A DNA stretch of 64,000 bases from Paenibacillus pinisoli (lineage in GTDB: Bacteria > Bacillota > Bacilli > Paenibacillales > Paenibacillaceae), in the NCBI RefSeq assembly GCF_003605435.1, contig NZ_QXQB01000008.1, positions 1 through 64,000 on the forward strand, read 5' to 3'. The position numbers were made by a program, and so were the translations under genes. This document shows, one piece after another, positions 10,782 to 19,125 of the stretch (positions within the stretch are counted from its first letter, which is position 1; each line of letters starts with the position of its first letter). The notes under the pieces were generated by a model. It made no database searches, was not told the origin of the DNA, and saw only the letters and a list, made by a program, of their open reading frames with translations.

Positions 10782-11129
10782 ATGGCGAAATCTGATGAGC
10801 TTCGAATTGATCCGCAGCAGCTTGCAGACGCATGGCAGCGTACATTGCCGGAGACGATGAATAGCTCCGATCGATGCGTGGTGCTGCAGGATGAGGCGGA
10901 TGACAAGGCGCTGCGCGTAACCATCCATTCCGCAGGGCATCAAATGTATGAATTTGATTTTAAAGTAACGTATACAGGCAGCCGCGAAGTGGCTGTTGAG
11001 CTGATCGATGTAGAGAAGGACAACGTTACCGTAGATGAGCGTACGGATATTATTCAACAATTGATCCATGATTATAAGAGACATCTGCATGAGTGCGCCC
11101 AAGCGCTGCAGCAGTTGACTCATGCGTAA
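10782..11129 (+). CDS. Hypothetical protein, 115 aa
   Basis: I do not recognise this family. It is a small soluble mixed alpha/beta protein with no signal peptide, membrane segment or cysteine cluster (single Cys residues at ~32 and ~105). The C-terminal half is helical (DERTDIIQQLIHDYKRHLHECAQALQQL). The ATG at 10782 is chosen because GGAGGTG precedes it; upstream in-frame codons would run into the GH30 gene. That ribosome binding site is inside a stable hairpin. It is followed within 12 bp by a small gene and then sspP, so it may belong to a spore-related cluster. Confidence 0.7.
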   Translation: MAKSDELRIDPQQLADAWQRTLPETMNSSDRCVVLQDEADDKALRVTIHSAGHQMYEFDFKVTYTGSREVAVELIDVEKDNVTVDERTDIIQQLIHDYKRHLHECAQALQQLTHA

Positions 11130-11141
11130 GGGGTGACGAGC

Positions 11142-11315
11142 ATGTCGAAAGCCAAAGGATCAGCGGATAAGAACTTATCCAACGTCGTGGAAGCGCTGGA
11201 GAATGAACCGGTCAATAGCCATCATGCCCAGCAGCTTCAACAAGACAAGAATGACCGCCGTCATCAGGATTCCCTGAACTTCGACCAGCCTGTGGATATG
11301 AAGAATCAGCGCTAG
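11142..11315 (+). CDS. Hypothetical small hydrophilic protein, 57 aa
   Basis: Very hydrophilic, rich in N, Q, D, K and H, with no hydrophobic core; probably unstructured. ATG at 11142 is preceded by AAGGGGTGA. It lies 12 bp after the previous gene and 51 bp before sspP, and its composition (MSKAKGSADKNLSNVVEAL at the start, LNFDQPVDMKNQR at the end) is like small spore proteins, but I cannot match it to a named SASP family. Role in the spore is inferred from the neighbour only. Confidence 0.65.
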   Translation: MSKAKGSADKNLSNVVEALENEPVNSHHAQQLQQDKNDRRHQDSLNFDQPVDMKNQR

Positions 11316-11366
11316 GCTGCCTGCGCTTCATAATGGTGAAGAGTACTTGCAGAGGAGGGAACCGAC

Positions 11367-11519
11367 ATGAGCAAGCCGAAGAGCGTGCCCGTTCCGGAGA
11401 GCGTGCCGCATAACGAGCGGAAGCGGCAGGATCACGATAATGGCATGCAAGAGCCGCTGTCCGGCTCTAAGAAGACGAAGCAGCAAAACCACGTTTCCCA
11501 CAACAATCCTGAAGGTTGA
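11367..11519 (+). CDS. sspP: Small acid-soluble spore protein P
   Basis: A 50-residue protein whose middle segment QEPLSGSKKTKQQNH matches the family core (PEPLSGSKKVKNRNH in B. subtilis SspP). It is a minor SASP of the spore core, with SspO its usual partner. Hydrophilic and basic throughout. ATG with GAGGAGGGA upstream. A strong terminator follows at once. It identifies the organism as a spore former. Confidence 0.85.
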   Translation: MSKPKSVPVPESVPHNERKRQDHDNGMQEPLSGSKKTKQQNHVSHNNPEG

Positions 11520-11520
11520 G

Positions 11521-11557
11521 ATACTCCCCGTGTCCTATGACACGGGGAGTATTTTTT
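11521..11557 (+). terminator. Terminator after sspP
   Basis: Perfect 13-bp stem (atactccccgtgt/acacggggagtat), 6-nt loop and six T residues. Confidence 0.95.
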
Positions 11558-11636
11558 GCTCATTGGCTATCCAATCGCCTAAATATAGTATAGAATGGAG
11601 TTGCTTACAAAACAGAAAGTGGAGGTAACTTAATTA

Positions 11637-12698
11637 ATGAAGCAAGTAAAGCAAGCAGCAATTATCACCATGATCATTCTGACGATGATTATCGCAGGAT
11701 GCAGCAGCTCGGCGCCGCCTAAGACAGCGTTCGAAGCAGCAACAGCCAAGACTGCGGCGGCAGAGTCCTACAAAGTGTCCATGACGATGCAGCTCGACGA
11801 GTTGGAGTTTCCAGATGCAGGAGGCGTAGATGCTTCCCTATTCTCACCGGCTCAGGTCGCAGGTATCGTGAAGGACGCTACCATCAAAGCAGATGTAGCT
11901 TACTCGTCGGAACCTATGCGGGCAGACGTTAAATTAGAAGTTATCTTGCCAGGCATGATGGATATGAAGCTGGCTGTGCCGATGATCATCACAGAGAAGG
12001 TTATGTATGTTCAAGTGCCTTCGCTTCCGATGTTCGGTATTCCAGAATCGCTGGTTGGCAAGTACATTGAGTTTGACCTTGAGGAATTGGCTAAGCAGGA
12101 AGGCGTAGACAGCCTGAATCTGAATGTTGCCGAGCAGCAGAAGATGGTACAGGATCTCTCCGCAGCGCTGCTTAAGCACTTTGACGAGAAAACATATTTC
12201 AGTACGGTGAAGGCAGAGGAAGCGGGACTGCCAGAAGGTCTGAAAGTCGATCAAGTGGTGAAATTCGCAATCAATGCGGATAACTACCCTCAAACTGTAG
12301 AGACGATTGTGAACAAGGCGCTTCCAGAAATTCTGGATATCCTGATGAACAACAAAGCATATCTGGAGTCTGCCGGCATTGAGAAGGCCGATCTGGAAGA
12401 AGTGAAGACGAGCTTGGAGACGAATAAGACCGAGCTGCTTAACTTCTTGCAAAACGACCTGAAGTTTAATGTGCTGGAGATTACAGGCGGCATCAAAGAT
12501 AAGTACCTAGTGTATCAGAACGGCAAAATTTCGGTTCAAATGAAGGATTCTGAGAGCGGTCTTGACGCGAAATTCGGCGGCAGCTTCTCGGCTCAGTATT
12601 CGGAACTGAATAAGAAAATTGAATTCCCGGCGCTTCCTACAGACGCGCTGACGCCAGATCAGCTCGCTGAGGAATTTGGCGGTATGGCTGGACTTTAA
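11637..12698 (+). CDS. Lipoprotein of unknown function (LppX/LprG-like or DUF6612-like)
   Basis: A 353-residue exported lipoprotein. Residues 1-20 are a signal peptide ending in the lipobox IIAGC, with Cys21 as the lipid-modified residue. The mature part has alternating amphipathic strands (YKVSMTMQLDELEF, MRADVKLEVILPGM) and a long helix-rich middle, the look of lipid-binding or chaperone-like lipoproteins. Start ATG with GTGGAGGTAAC upstream. Monocistronic with its own terminator. Function not known; I do not assign one. Confidence 0.8.
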   Translation: MKQVKQAAIITMIILTMIIAGCSSSAPPKTAFEAATAKTAAAESYKVSMTMQLDELEFPDAGGVDASLFSPAQVAGIVKDATIKADVAYSSEPMRADVKLEVILPGMMDMKLAVPMIITEKVMYVQVPSLPMFGIPESLVGKYIEFDLEELAKQEGVDSLNLNVAEQQKMVQDLSAALLKHFDEKTYFSTVKAEEAGLPEGLKVDQVVKFAINADNYPQTVETIVNKALPEILDILMNNKAYLESAGIEKADLEEVKTSLETNKTELLNFLQNDLKFNVLEITGGIKDKYLVYQNGKISVQMKDSESGLDAKFGGSFSAQYSELNKKIEFPALPTDALTPDQLAEEFGGMAGL

Positions 12699-12721
12699 GA
12701 CCTGAACTCATAACATGACTA

Positions 12722-12763
12722 AACCCCTTTCTGATGGCGCAGGCCATCAGAAAGGGGTTTTTA
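12722..12763 (+). terminator. Terminator after the lipoprotein gene
   Basis: 17-bp stem (aaccccttt ctgatggc with gccatcag aaaggggtt) followed by TTTTATT. Confidence 0.9.
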
Positions 12764-12817
12764 TTCAGCCCGCTCTCTCATGTGGAGAAGCGGGCTTTGC
12801 TCGTTGAAGCCGACTTT

Positions 12818-13174
12818 TTATTTGATAAATCGAATCGTAATCGGATAGCGGTATACGATACCCTCATTGGCTTTGATCGAAGCCAATATGACAAGGATGA
12901 ACCAGGCGATGCCAACAGCGATTAGAAGCAAAACGCCGATAAATACAATAATGAGGATCGAGGAAATGATACAATAGATCATAATGCTGATCTGGAAGTT
13001 AAGCGATTCTTTGCCTTGTTCGTTGATATAAGGGGATTGGTCTTTCTTAATGAGCCAAATGACTAGCGGACCAATAATGGAGCCAAACGGAATGATAAAG
13101 GTGCTGAAGGCTAACAAATGGCATAACATGCCGAAGATCTGGTCATCCCTCGAGACCGAATGGGGATCGTACAT
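12818..13174 (-). CDS. DUF4870 family membrane protein
   Basis: 118 residues with the DUF4870 pattern: N-terminal RDDQIFGMLCHLLAFS, then membrane segments at about 17-43 and 68-100, and the linker KKDQSPYINEQGKESLNFQ typical of the family. The N-terminal motif is cytoplasmic; function unknown. The internal ATG at 13174 is chosen because AAAGGAGGAG lies 6 nt upstream; the longer frame has no such site. The 213 bases between here and the next gene hold only its promoter region and a possible Spo0A box. Confidence 0.85.
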   Translation of the reverse strand: MYDPHSVSRDDQIFGMLCHLLAFSTFIIPFGSIIGPLVIWLIKKDQSPYINEQGKESLNFQISIMIYCIISSILIIVFIGVLLLIAVGIAWFILVILASIKANEGIVYRYPITIRFIK

Positions 13175-13345
13175 GCTACTCCTCCTTTTTAATGTCCAAA
13201 GAAAGCATTTCAAGTGCAATATATGCTCACTTCTCTGAGTTGTAGTCCTATCTGCTCAAATCTAGTGCCAAAGAATCGTTTTTGTTGGATGGACATAAAG
13301 TCCCACTTAAATTGCTAATATTTTATTTATAATAGAACTAATTAA

Positions 13346-13354
13346 TTCGACAAA
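13346..13354 (-). promoter_or_regulatory. Possible Spo0A box
   Basis: TTCGACAAA, the reverse complement of TTTGTCGAA, contains the 0A-box heptamer TGTCGAA with its preferred T-rich flank. It lies 35 bp before the coiled-coil/deacetylase gene pair. The heptamer alone is expected several times by chance in 64 kb. Confidence 0.35.
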
Positions 13355-13388
13355 ATTTTACATGAACCGATAAGAGGTGACAACGAAC

Positions 13389-14075
13389 ATGATTTCTCCC
13401 TTTTTCAAGAAAAAAGAAACAGCAGAGAAGCTTGGCGACAAGCCGCAGGACCTAGCACTAGGACCGGCACCTAATCAAGGGGATCCCGGTTCAGAATCGG
13501 TAGAAGAGAGCAAGACGTATGGGGCTAACGTTCCAGACAAGTCGAATATGGACAAAAAGTCGCTCGATCTGATTTTCGCAGTAGAACAAATGATTCATGC
13601 CAAGCAGCATACGGAGCTGCAGGTCAATGAGCTGCAAGATCGGTTGTCGCATGCCGCTGGCAATATCGAACGGTTGAATCGCGATGCGCGCCACCTGAAC
13701 AAAGTGATTGAAGAGCGTGAGAAGAGCATTCTTGAGCTGGAACAAAAGATTGTGGACAAAAATATGAAGGTTGACCAAGTGGTAGAGGACTATCGCGAGC
13801 TGCAGAGAAAGATGTCCGTAGAGATTGATGAGCTGAAAAGCGTTATTGAGCTGGAGCAGCAGAAGTACAACGGCTTGCTTCAAAAGCACAATGATTCGCT
13901 TGCCGACAAAAATAAACGGATTCATGAGCTTGAGGAGAAAATCGGCAGACAGGAAGTCGAGAATCAGCATCTGAAGCAGAAATATGAGTCGACTCATCAG
14001 GAGAAAGTGTATCTGGCGAATATGATCAGCGACTTTACCAACCGGATGTCGGCTCCACTCGGAAGAGAGAGCTGA
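13389..14075 (+). CDS. Coiled-coil protein of unknown function
   Basis: 228 residues. Residues 1-60 are low-complexity and charged (MISPFFKKKETAEKLG at the start); residues ~65-215 form one long heptad-rich coiled coil (LQVNELQDRLSHAAGNIERL, then LEEKIGRQEVENQHLKQKYE). No membrane segment. ATG at 13389 is preceded by AAGAGGTGA. It ends 1 bp before the start of a membrane-anchored polysaccharide deacetylase, so the two are co-translated and may act together at the cell surface or division site. No family match recognised. Confidence 0.75.
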   Translation: MISPFFKKKETAEKLGDKPQDLALGPAPNQGDPGSESVEESKTYGANVPDKSNMDKKSLDLIFAVEQMIHAKQHTELQVNELQDRLSHAAGNIERLNRDARHLNKVIEEREKSILELEQKIVDKNMKVDQVVEDYRELQRKMSVEIDELKSVIELEQQKYNGLLQKHNDSLADKNKRIHELEEKIGRQEVENQHLKQKYESTHQEKVYLANMISDFTNRMSAPLGRES

Positions 14076-14076
14076 G

Positions 14077-15381
14077 ATGAAGACGGAGGCCTTGCAAACG
14101 ATTGAGTTGTTGTCGCTGGAAGTGAATCAGGGCTGTCATGAGCTGCAATTAGCAGTGGAATCTGACGGCCGCCGTTATGTGACTACACTTGAAGTCGATG
14201 AACGTACTGGCCTGCAATTGCTTCCGCTTGGTCCTGGCGAAGGAGAGCGTGCCAGGTTGTCGCTGTACACCAGCTGGGATCCTTACCGGCAAGTGCATTA
14301 CAGCTCTGTCATCAAGTCGAATAGCGTGCGAAGCGAGACACATTATTTCACTTGCTCCAAGCTGTACGGGGATCTGATGGAGCAGCTTCGGCTGGGTGAA
14401 CTGCCTGAACGGACCGAAGAAAGGCCTGCTGAACAGGAATTGCAAGTGGAGCTGAAAGTTTCAAAAACAAGCAATCTTACATACATAATGAAAATGACAC
14501 GACTTATATCCGTTTCTTTTCGTCTGATTGTCCTGACCTGCTTGCTGTATATCGGTTGGTTCGAGCTGGAAGGCGGCTTCTTAACGAATCAGGGGGAAGC
14601 GGGCAAGGACCTTCATGTGCCGGTAGCGGCAACGGAAGTGGCGGATGAGGAGCAGGCTGCCTCGCGTTTGAATGACCATATTGTACAAGCGCAAGGCGAG
14701 GATGGAGGCGAAGACGCCATCTCGGCGAGTCTCAAGACAGAGGCACAGCCGCCGGTCGCATCGGGAGAAGCTGGGCAGAAGCCTGCCGCAGCGGAAGCTG
14801 TTGAGATCACGGTTGGCAAGCCTTATTACAGTCTGCCTAAGGGGCTTGTCGCCCTGACCTTTGACGATGGACCCTCTATCTATACAAAGGATATCGTCGA
14901 TGAATTGCTGAAGCATGAGGTGGCGGCAACCTTCCTGTTTGTCGGAAAAAACGCAGGCAAGCATGCGGAATCCGTCACATATGCATACGAGCAGGGCATG
15001 GCTGTGGGCAATCATTCATGGGATCACGGCAATCTGGCTGCTCTGAAGAATGAGAAGATGGCTACCAATATTGCGGGGGCCAATGAGAAGCTGGAGCAAT
15101 TTATCGGGCAGCCTATTACTCTATTTCGCCCGCCGTACGGCTCGTTGAATGACCGTTTGACCGATACGGTGGAGGATATGGGGATGAAGATGCTGATGTG
15201 GAATCGCGATCCGGAGGATTGGCGAACGAATGCGGCGAAGGATATTTTGCAGTATTTCCAGCAAACCGATCCGTCGGGCGGCATCTATGTCCTGCATGAG
15301 AAGAAAGCCACGCTAGAAGCATTGCCTGATATTATCGAATACTTAAAGAAACAAGAACTGAAATTTGTCATCTTTCAATAA
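14077..15381 (+). CDS. Membrane-anchored polysaccharide deacetylase (CE4/NodB)
   Basis: 434 residues: an N-terminal cytoplasmic domain of ~135 residues with no recognised fold, one membrane segment at ~148-165 (LISVSFRLIVLTCLLYIGWF), a linker, then a NodB domain from ~255. Metal and catalytic motifs are present: TFDDGP (motif 1), HSWDH (motif 2, zinc ligands), RPPYG (motif 3), DPEDW (motif 4) and VLHEKK (motif 5). It likely removes N-acetyl groups from peptidoglycan or another exported polysaccharide. The cytoplasmic N-terminal extension is unusual for the family and may bind the coiled-coil partner encoded upstream. Confidence 0.9.
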   Translation: MKTEALQTIELLSLEVNQGCHELQLAVESDGRRYVTTLEVDERTGLQLLPLGPGEGERARLSLYTSWDPYRQVHYSSVIKSNSVRSETHYFTCSKLYGDLMEQLRLGELPERTEERPAEQELQVELKVSKTSNLTYIMKMTRLISVSFRLIVLTCLLYIGWFELEGGFLTNQGEAGKDLHVPVAATEVADEEQAASRLNDHIVQAQGEDGGEDAISASLKTEAQPPVASGEAGQKPAAAEAVEITVGKPYYSLPKGLVALTFDDGPSIYTKDIVDELLKHEVAATFLFVGKNAGKHAESVTYAYEQGMAVGNHSWDHGNLAALKNEKMATNIAGANEKLEQFIGQPITLFRPPYGSLNDRLTDTVEDMGMKMLMWNRDPEDWRTNAAKDILQYFQQTDPSGGIYVLHEKKATLEALPDIIEYLKKQELKFVIFQ

Positions 15382-15384
15382 GAG

Positions 15385-15426
15385 ACAGTCCAGCTGCGGC
15401 ATCACCCGCGGAAGGGCTGTTTTTTG
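15385..15426 (+). terminator. Terminator after the deacetylase gene
   Basis: Stem acagtcc/gggctgt (one mismatch region inside) with six T residues. Confidence 0.7.
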
Positions 15427-15497
15427 CTTGCAGGGAAGCGGATGGATATGTCGAATTCATTATAATTAGAAAATATTCCATACTTTGGAGGACGTAA

Positions 15498-15827
15498 ATG
15501 ACTGAAGACTTTTATTGCGAAGAAGTATTAAGCGGTCGAACGGAAGTGCGCAGAGTGCTTGAGACGGAGCGCGTGCTGGCTTATCATCATACGAAGCCTT
15601 TCTATCCGGTTCATATTGTCGTCATTCCGAAGCGCCATATTCCGTCGCTGCTGACCCTGGAGGAAGGGGATGATGATCTGTTGATTGAGCTGATCAGCGT
15701 CATTAAGCAAGTTGCTGCCGAGGTGACGTCAGAGCATGGCGCGTGCCGGGTATTAACGAATCTGGGACAATACCAGGACTCCAAGCATCTTCATTGGCAC
15801 GTCGCTTATGGCGACCCGCTGCGTTAA
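15498..15827 (+). CDS. HIT family hydrolase
   Basis: 109-residue histidine-triad nucleotide-binding protein. The active-site triad HLHWHV is at residues ~98-103, and the N-terminal half has the family pattern VLAYHHTKPFYPVHIVVIPKRHI. HIT proteins hydrolyse nucleoside phosphoramidates or related AMP conjugates; the substrate here is unknown. ATG with TGGAGG upstream. Confidence 0.9.
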   Translation: MTEDFYCEEVLSGRTEVRRVLETERVLAYHHTKPFYPVHIVVIPKRHIPSLLTLEEGDDDLLIELISVIKQVAAEVTSEHGACRVLTNLGQYQDSKHLHWHVAYGDPLR

Positions 15828-15919
15828 TTGGGGGAAGGACCTTAAGGTCTAGAGCCAGCATTCATATCTAATGGGCAAGGGAGGGAAGCGCTTCTTGTGC
15901 ATGACTTCCCGAGGAGCTG

Positions 15920-15945
15920 TCGTGATCGGATCACGATTTTATTTT
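15920..15945 (+). terminator. Terminator after the HIT gene
   Basis: 7-bp stem tcgtgat/atcacga with a 3-nt loop, followed by ttttatttt. Confidence 0.7.
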
Positions 15946-15957
15946 GGCAAATCCCTT

Positions 15958-15986
15958 TTGGCTGTATCCCTTACTTATGCTATAAT
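15958..15986 (+). promoter_or_regulatory. Promoter of tRNA-Arg
   Basis: TTGGCT (15958-15963), 17-bp spacer, TATAAT (15981-15986), 12 bp before the tRNA. Confidence 0.75.
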
Positions 15987-15998
15987 AAATATTGCTGT

Positions 15999-16074
15999 GG
16001 CCCCGTAGCTCAGCGGATAGAGCACACGTTTCCTAAACGTGGTGTCGGATGTTCGATTCATCTCGGGGCCGCCA
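15999..16074 (+). tRNA. tRNA-Arg (CCU)
   Basis: 76 nt with acceptor stem ggccccg/cggggcc, D-arm tagctcagcggatagagca, anticodon stem-loop acgtttcctaaacgt giving CCT, T-arm with gttcgattc, and encoded CCA. Confidence 0.95.
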
Positions 16075-16106
16075 GTGTTGGCGCGTGACATAATAATAGA
16101 GATAAG

Positions 16107-16135
16107 GAGTTGGCCGTCTCGGCCAACCCCTCTTT
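16107..16135. terminator. Terminator between tRNA-Arg and the convergent lipoprotein gene
   Basis: Stem gttggcc/ggccaac, extended by gg/cc, with ctcttt on the plus side. It lies 9 bp from the stop of the convergent gene and may serve both strands. Confidence 0.6.
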
Positions 16136-16143
16136 GATTGAAG

Positions 16144-16947
16144 TTATACTTCTACCGTTACAGATCCAACTGATACGGTTGCTTCCAAGCGAGGCCCTTT
16201 TGTCCCGATGGTCCCGGTGATCTCACGCTTGGTATTGGCGGAATACTCCATCGTCTCCAGATGGCTGGTGACGCTGCCGACCTCGCTTTTCAGGCTTACG
16301 CTAGCCGCAGCAGGAGCTTCGTTCAGCTTAACCCGAATCGTGCCTACCTCTGTCTTGGCTACAAGGTCGTTGTCTAAGCTAATGCCATTCACCTCGATAT
16401 CCCCTGTTGCCGTTTCGGCTTTGATGGCGCCCGCAATGTCGCTCAACCGGATCGAACCTGCATCGATTTTGACATGGAGCGCATTGGCATGCAGCTGAGC
16501 GCCTTCGATAGCGCCGAAATTATTGTTGATCGTTACTTTATCGTATTGCTTGTCAGGCAGCGAAATAATCAATCGGCGTTCTCCACGGTTGTCTTTGATG
16601 ATTTTGCTGTTCTTTTCTTTGGTCTCAATTTCCAACACATCGTTTTTGATTGCGACATTAAAGGTAATATCCTTCTCTACCTTGCTGTCAGCCAGCAGCT
16701 CAACCTCGGCCTTATCCGACTGGCTGCGCACGACATCAATCAGCATCGCTTCTGTCACGACCTTCAAGCTTCCGAACTCATCAGCCTCAAAGGAATGCTT
16801 GCCCTTCGACACGACTTCTCCCGAGCCTGATCCTTCGCCAATGACGACCTTATCCGTAATTTTGTTGACGGTTCCTGAGCATGCCGTAAGTGCAATGGCC
16901 AGCATCGTGGCGGTAACGAGAAGACTTATTCTTTGATAATTTTTCAT
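16144..16947 (-). CDS. Lipoprotein with DUF4097 (adhesin-like beta-helix) domain
   Basis: 267 residues. The signal peptide ends in LTAC (Cys24 lipidation). The rest is a repetitive right-handed beta-helix of DUF4097 type, with repeats such as LHVKIDAGSIRLSDIAGAI, IKAETATGDIEVNGISL and LKSEVGSVTSHLE, as in LiaG-type cell-envelope stress proteins. The ATG at 16947 has GGAGAG upstream; the longer frame lacks a site. The 327-bp gap to asnB (16948-17274) holds both divergent promoters; I see no RNA gene or repeat there. Confidence 0.85.
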   Translation of the reverse strand: MKNYQRISLLVTATMLAIALTACSGTVNKITDKVVIGEGSGSGEVVSKGKHSFEADEFGSLKVVTEAMLIDVVRSQSDKAEVELLADSKVEKDITFNVAIKNDVLEIETKEKNSKIIKDNRGERRLIISLPDKQYDKVTINNNFGAIEGAQLHANALHVKIDAGSIRLSDIAGAIKAETATGDIEVNGISLDNDLVAKTEVGTIRVKLNEAPAAASVSLKSEVGSVTSHLETMEYSANTKREITGTIGTKGPRLEATVSVGSVTVEV

Positions 16948-17274
16948 GGGAACTCTCCTATTCCTATCAGTTCTGTATATAGCAATAATTTCTGTATCCA
17001 TAATTTAACTCACGCTTATCATTATAGAGGAAACCGGTGCTTCTCAAAACAGACCTGCGGCGGTGAATGAACTAGACTTAAGGCTTGGTTGCAGTCTTAC
17101 AGAAATGAGGGGATTCTAACCGCCACAAGTCGACAACTACCCGCCTAGAAGGTATCATGGAAGAGGGCCGATTGCCCTAAGAAAAGTCGTTATTTTCCTT
17201 TGCCAAGGGTTTAGTAGGGGATTAGGTCCGCCTATGGTAAAATGGTATGGATATGAACATAGAGGTGAAATAAT

Positions 17275-19122
17275 ATGTGCGGTTTTGTCGGATATATAAA
17301 AGGAAAAAATGCAATTGACCACCCAGCAATCATGGAACATATGCTTGAGACTATTGTCCATCGCGGCCCGGATAGCGGCGGGGTGCATGAGGATGAGGAT
17401 GTCGTACTCGGTTTCCGCAGGCTGAGCATTATCGACCTGTCCACAGCGGCGAACCAGCCGCTATATAGCGAAGACGGCAATATCGTGCTCGTCTTCAACG
17501 GAGAGATCTACAACTTCCAGGAGCTTCGCGAGGAATTGAAGGCGCAAGGCTACACCTTCCGCACATCCTCGGACAGCGAAGTGCTTATATATGGCTATCT
17601 CGCATACGGCACTGCGATGATGCAGCGGCTGCGCGGCATGTTCGCGTTCTGTATATGGGATAAGCGCAATGATACGGTATTTATCGCGCGTGACGGATTC
17701 GGCATTAAGCCGCTTTACTATACGCGCCATACGGTGGACAACACGTTTATCTTCGGCTCGGAGATCAAGTCCTTCCTGCCGCACCCGTCATTCGTGAAGG
17801 AACTGAATAAGGATGCGCTGAGGCCTTATCTGACCTTCCAATATTCGGCGATGGACGAGACGTTCTTCAAGGGCGTCTACAAGCTGCCGCCGGCCCATTA
17901 TATGATCATTAAGAACGGCGATCTCAAGATCGAGAAGTATTGGGACAAGGCGTTCCGCGAGGAAGAGCATACGCTTGAGCATTACGTGGAGGAAATCCAC
18001 GAGACGATGAAGGAATCGGTAGCCACGCATCGCATCAGCGACGTGTTGGTCGGCTCCTTCCTGTCCGGCGGCATCGACTCCAGCTATATTACATCGCTGC
18101 TTCGCCCGAACAAGTCGTTCTCCGTCGGCTTCGCCGACTATGAGGCCATGTTCAATGAGACGAATCTGGCCAAAGACCTGTCCGATCAGCTGGGCGTGCA
18201 GAATGAGCGCAAGATGGTGACGGCGGAGGAATGCTTCAATGCGCTTCCGACGATTCAATATCATATGGATGAGCCTCACTCGAACCTGTCGTCGCTGCCG
18301 CTCTACTTCCTGGCGGAGCTGGCGCGCAAGCATGTTACCGTCGTGCTGTCGGGTGAAGGCGCCGACGAAATCTTCGGCGGTTACCCATGGTATCAGAATT
18401 CGCCGAAGATGGAGAAGTATGAGAAGCTTCCATATGGCATCCGCCGCGCGGCTCATCATCTCGGAAAGAAGCTTCCGAAAAACCGGATTACCGAGTTTAT
18501 GGTCAAGGGCGGCCAGAAGGTCGAGGAGCGTTTCATCGGCGAGGCCGTGATCTTCAGCGAGGAAGACGCTCTGGGCGTCCTGACGCCGGAGTTCCGCAAA
18601 GGGCCTTCCGTATACAGCATTACCGGTAAGGTATACGACCGGGTGAAGGGCGCGGACGATGTCACGAAGATGCAGTATCTTGATCTTCATCTGTGGCTGC
18701 CGGGCGATATCTTGCTGAAGGCCGACAAGATGAGCATGGCTCACTCGATCGAGCTGCGCGTGCCGTTCCTGGACAAGCAGGTGATGGAGCTTGGCAAGAA
18801 GCTGCCATCTCGCTACCGGGTGAATTCGATCGATACGAAGTATGCGCTTCGTCAAGCGGCGCTCAAGGATCTGCCGGAGGAGTGGGCGAACCGTCCGAAG
18901 CTGGGCTTCCCGGTGCCGGTCCGCCACTGGCTGCGCGAGGAGCGGTATTACAATCTGGTGAAGGAAACCTTCTCTTCGGAATATGCCAAGGCTTTCTTTA
19001 ATACGGATATATTGATCGGCTATCTGGACGAGCATTATCATGGCCGCAAGAACCGCGCGCGTTATGTGTGGACTACGTATGTTTTTTTGGTATGGTACAA
19101 GCGATTTTTCATTGATATGTAG
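17275..19122 (+). CDS. asnB: Glutamine-hydrolysing asparagine synthetase / amidotransferase
   Basis: 615 residues. N-terminal class II glutaminase with the catalytic Cys2 (MCGFVGYIKG) and C-terminal ATP-pyrophosphatase with SGGIDSS at ~263-269. Length fits B. subtilis AsnB and AsnO. The classic reaction is Asp + Gln + ATP to Asn, but some AsnB/AsnH proteins amidate diaminopimelate or bridge D-Asp in peptidoglycan. The next three genes (D-Asp-ligase-like ATP-grasp, FemAB, secreted C39-like) point to the envelope role; this is inference. ATG with AGAGGTG upstream. Confidence 0.9.
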   Translation: MCGFVGYIKGKNAIDHPAIMEHMLETIVHRGPDSGGVHEDEDVVLGFRRLSIIDLSTAANQPLYSEDGNIVLVFNGEIYNFQELREELKAQGYTFRTSSDSEVLIYGYLAYGTAMMQRLRGMFAFCIWDKRNDTVFIARDGFGIKPLYYTRHTVDNTFIFGSEIKSFLPHPSFVKELNKDALRPYLTFQYSAMDETFFKGVYKLPPAHYMIIKNGDLKIEKYWDKAFREEEHTLEHYVEEIHETMKESVATHRISDVLVGSFLSGGIDSSYITSLLRPNKSFSVGFADYEAMFNETNLAKDLSDQLGVQNERKMVTAEECFNALPTIQYHMDEPHSNLSSLPLYFLAELARKHVTVVLSGEGADEIFGGYPWYQNSPKMEKYEKLPYGIRRAAHHLGKKLPKNRITEFMVKGGQKVEERFIGEAVIFSEEDALGVLTPEFRKGPSVYSITGKVYDRVKGADDVTKMQYLDLHLWLPGDILLKADKMSMAHSIELRVPFLDKQVMELGKKLPSRYRVNSIDTKYALRQAALKDLPEEWANRPKLGFPVPVRHWLREERYYNLVKETFSSEYAKAFFNTDILIGYLDEHYHGRKNRARYVWTTYVFLVWYKRFFIDM

Positions 19123-19125
19123 GAA

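Noticed and set aside
15449-15455. TGTCGAA, a possible Spo0A box before the HIT gene
   Set aside because: The bare heptamer without the T-rich flank is expected several times by chance in a window of this size.
15897-16088. A 63-codon frame covering tRNA-Arg
   Set aside because: It runs through a terminator, a tRNA promoter and the tRNA itself.
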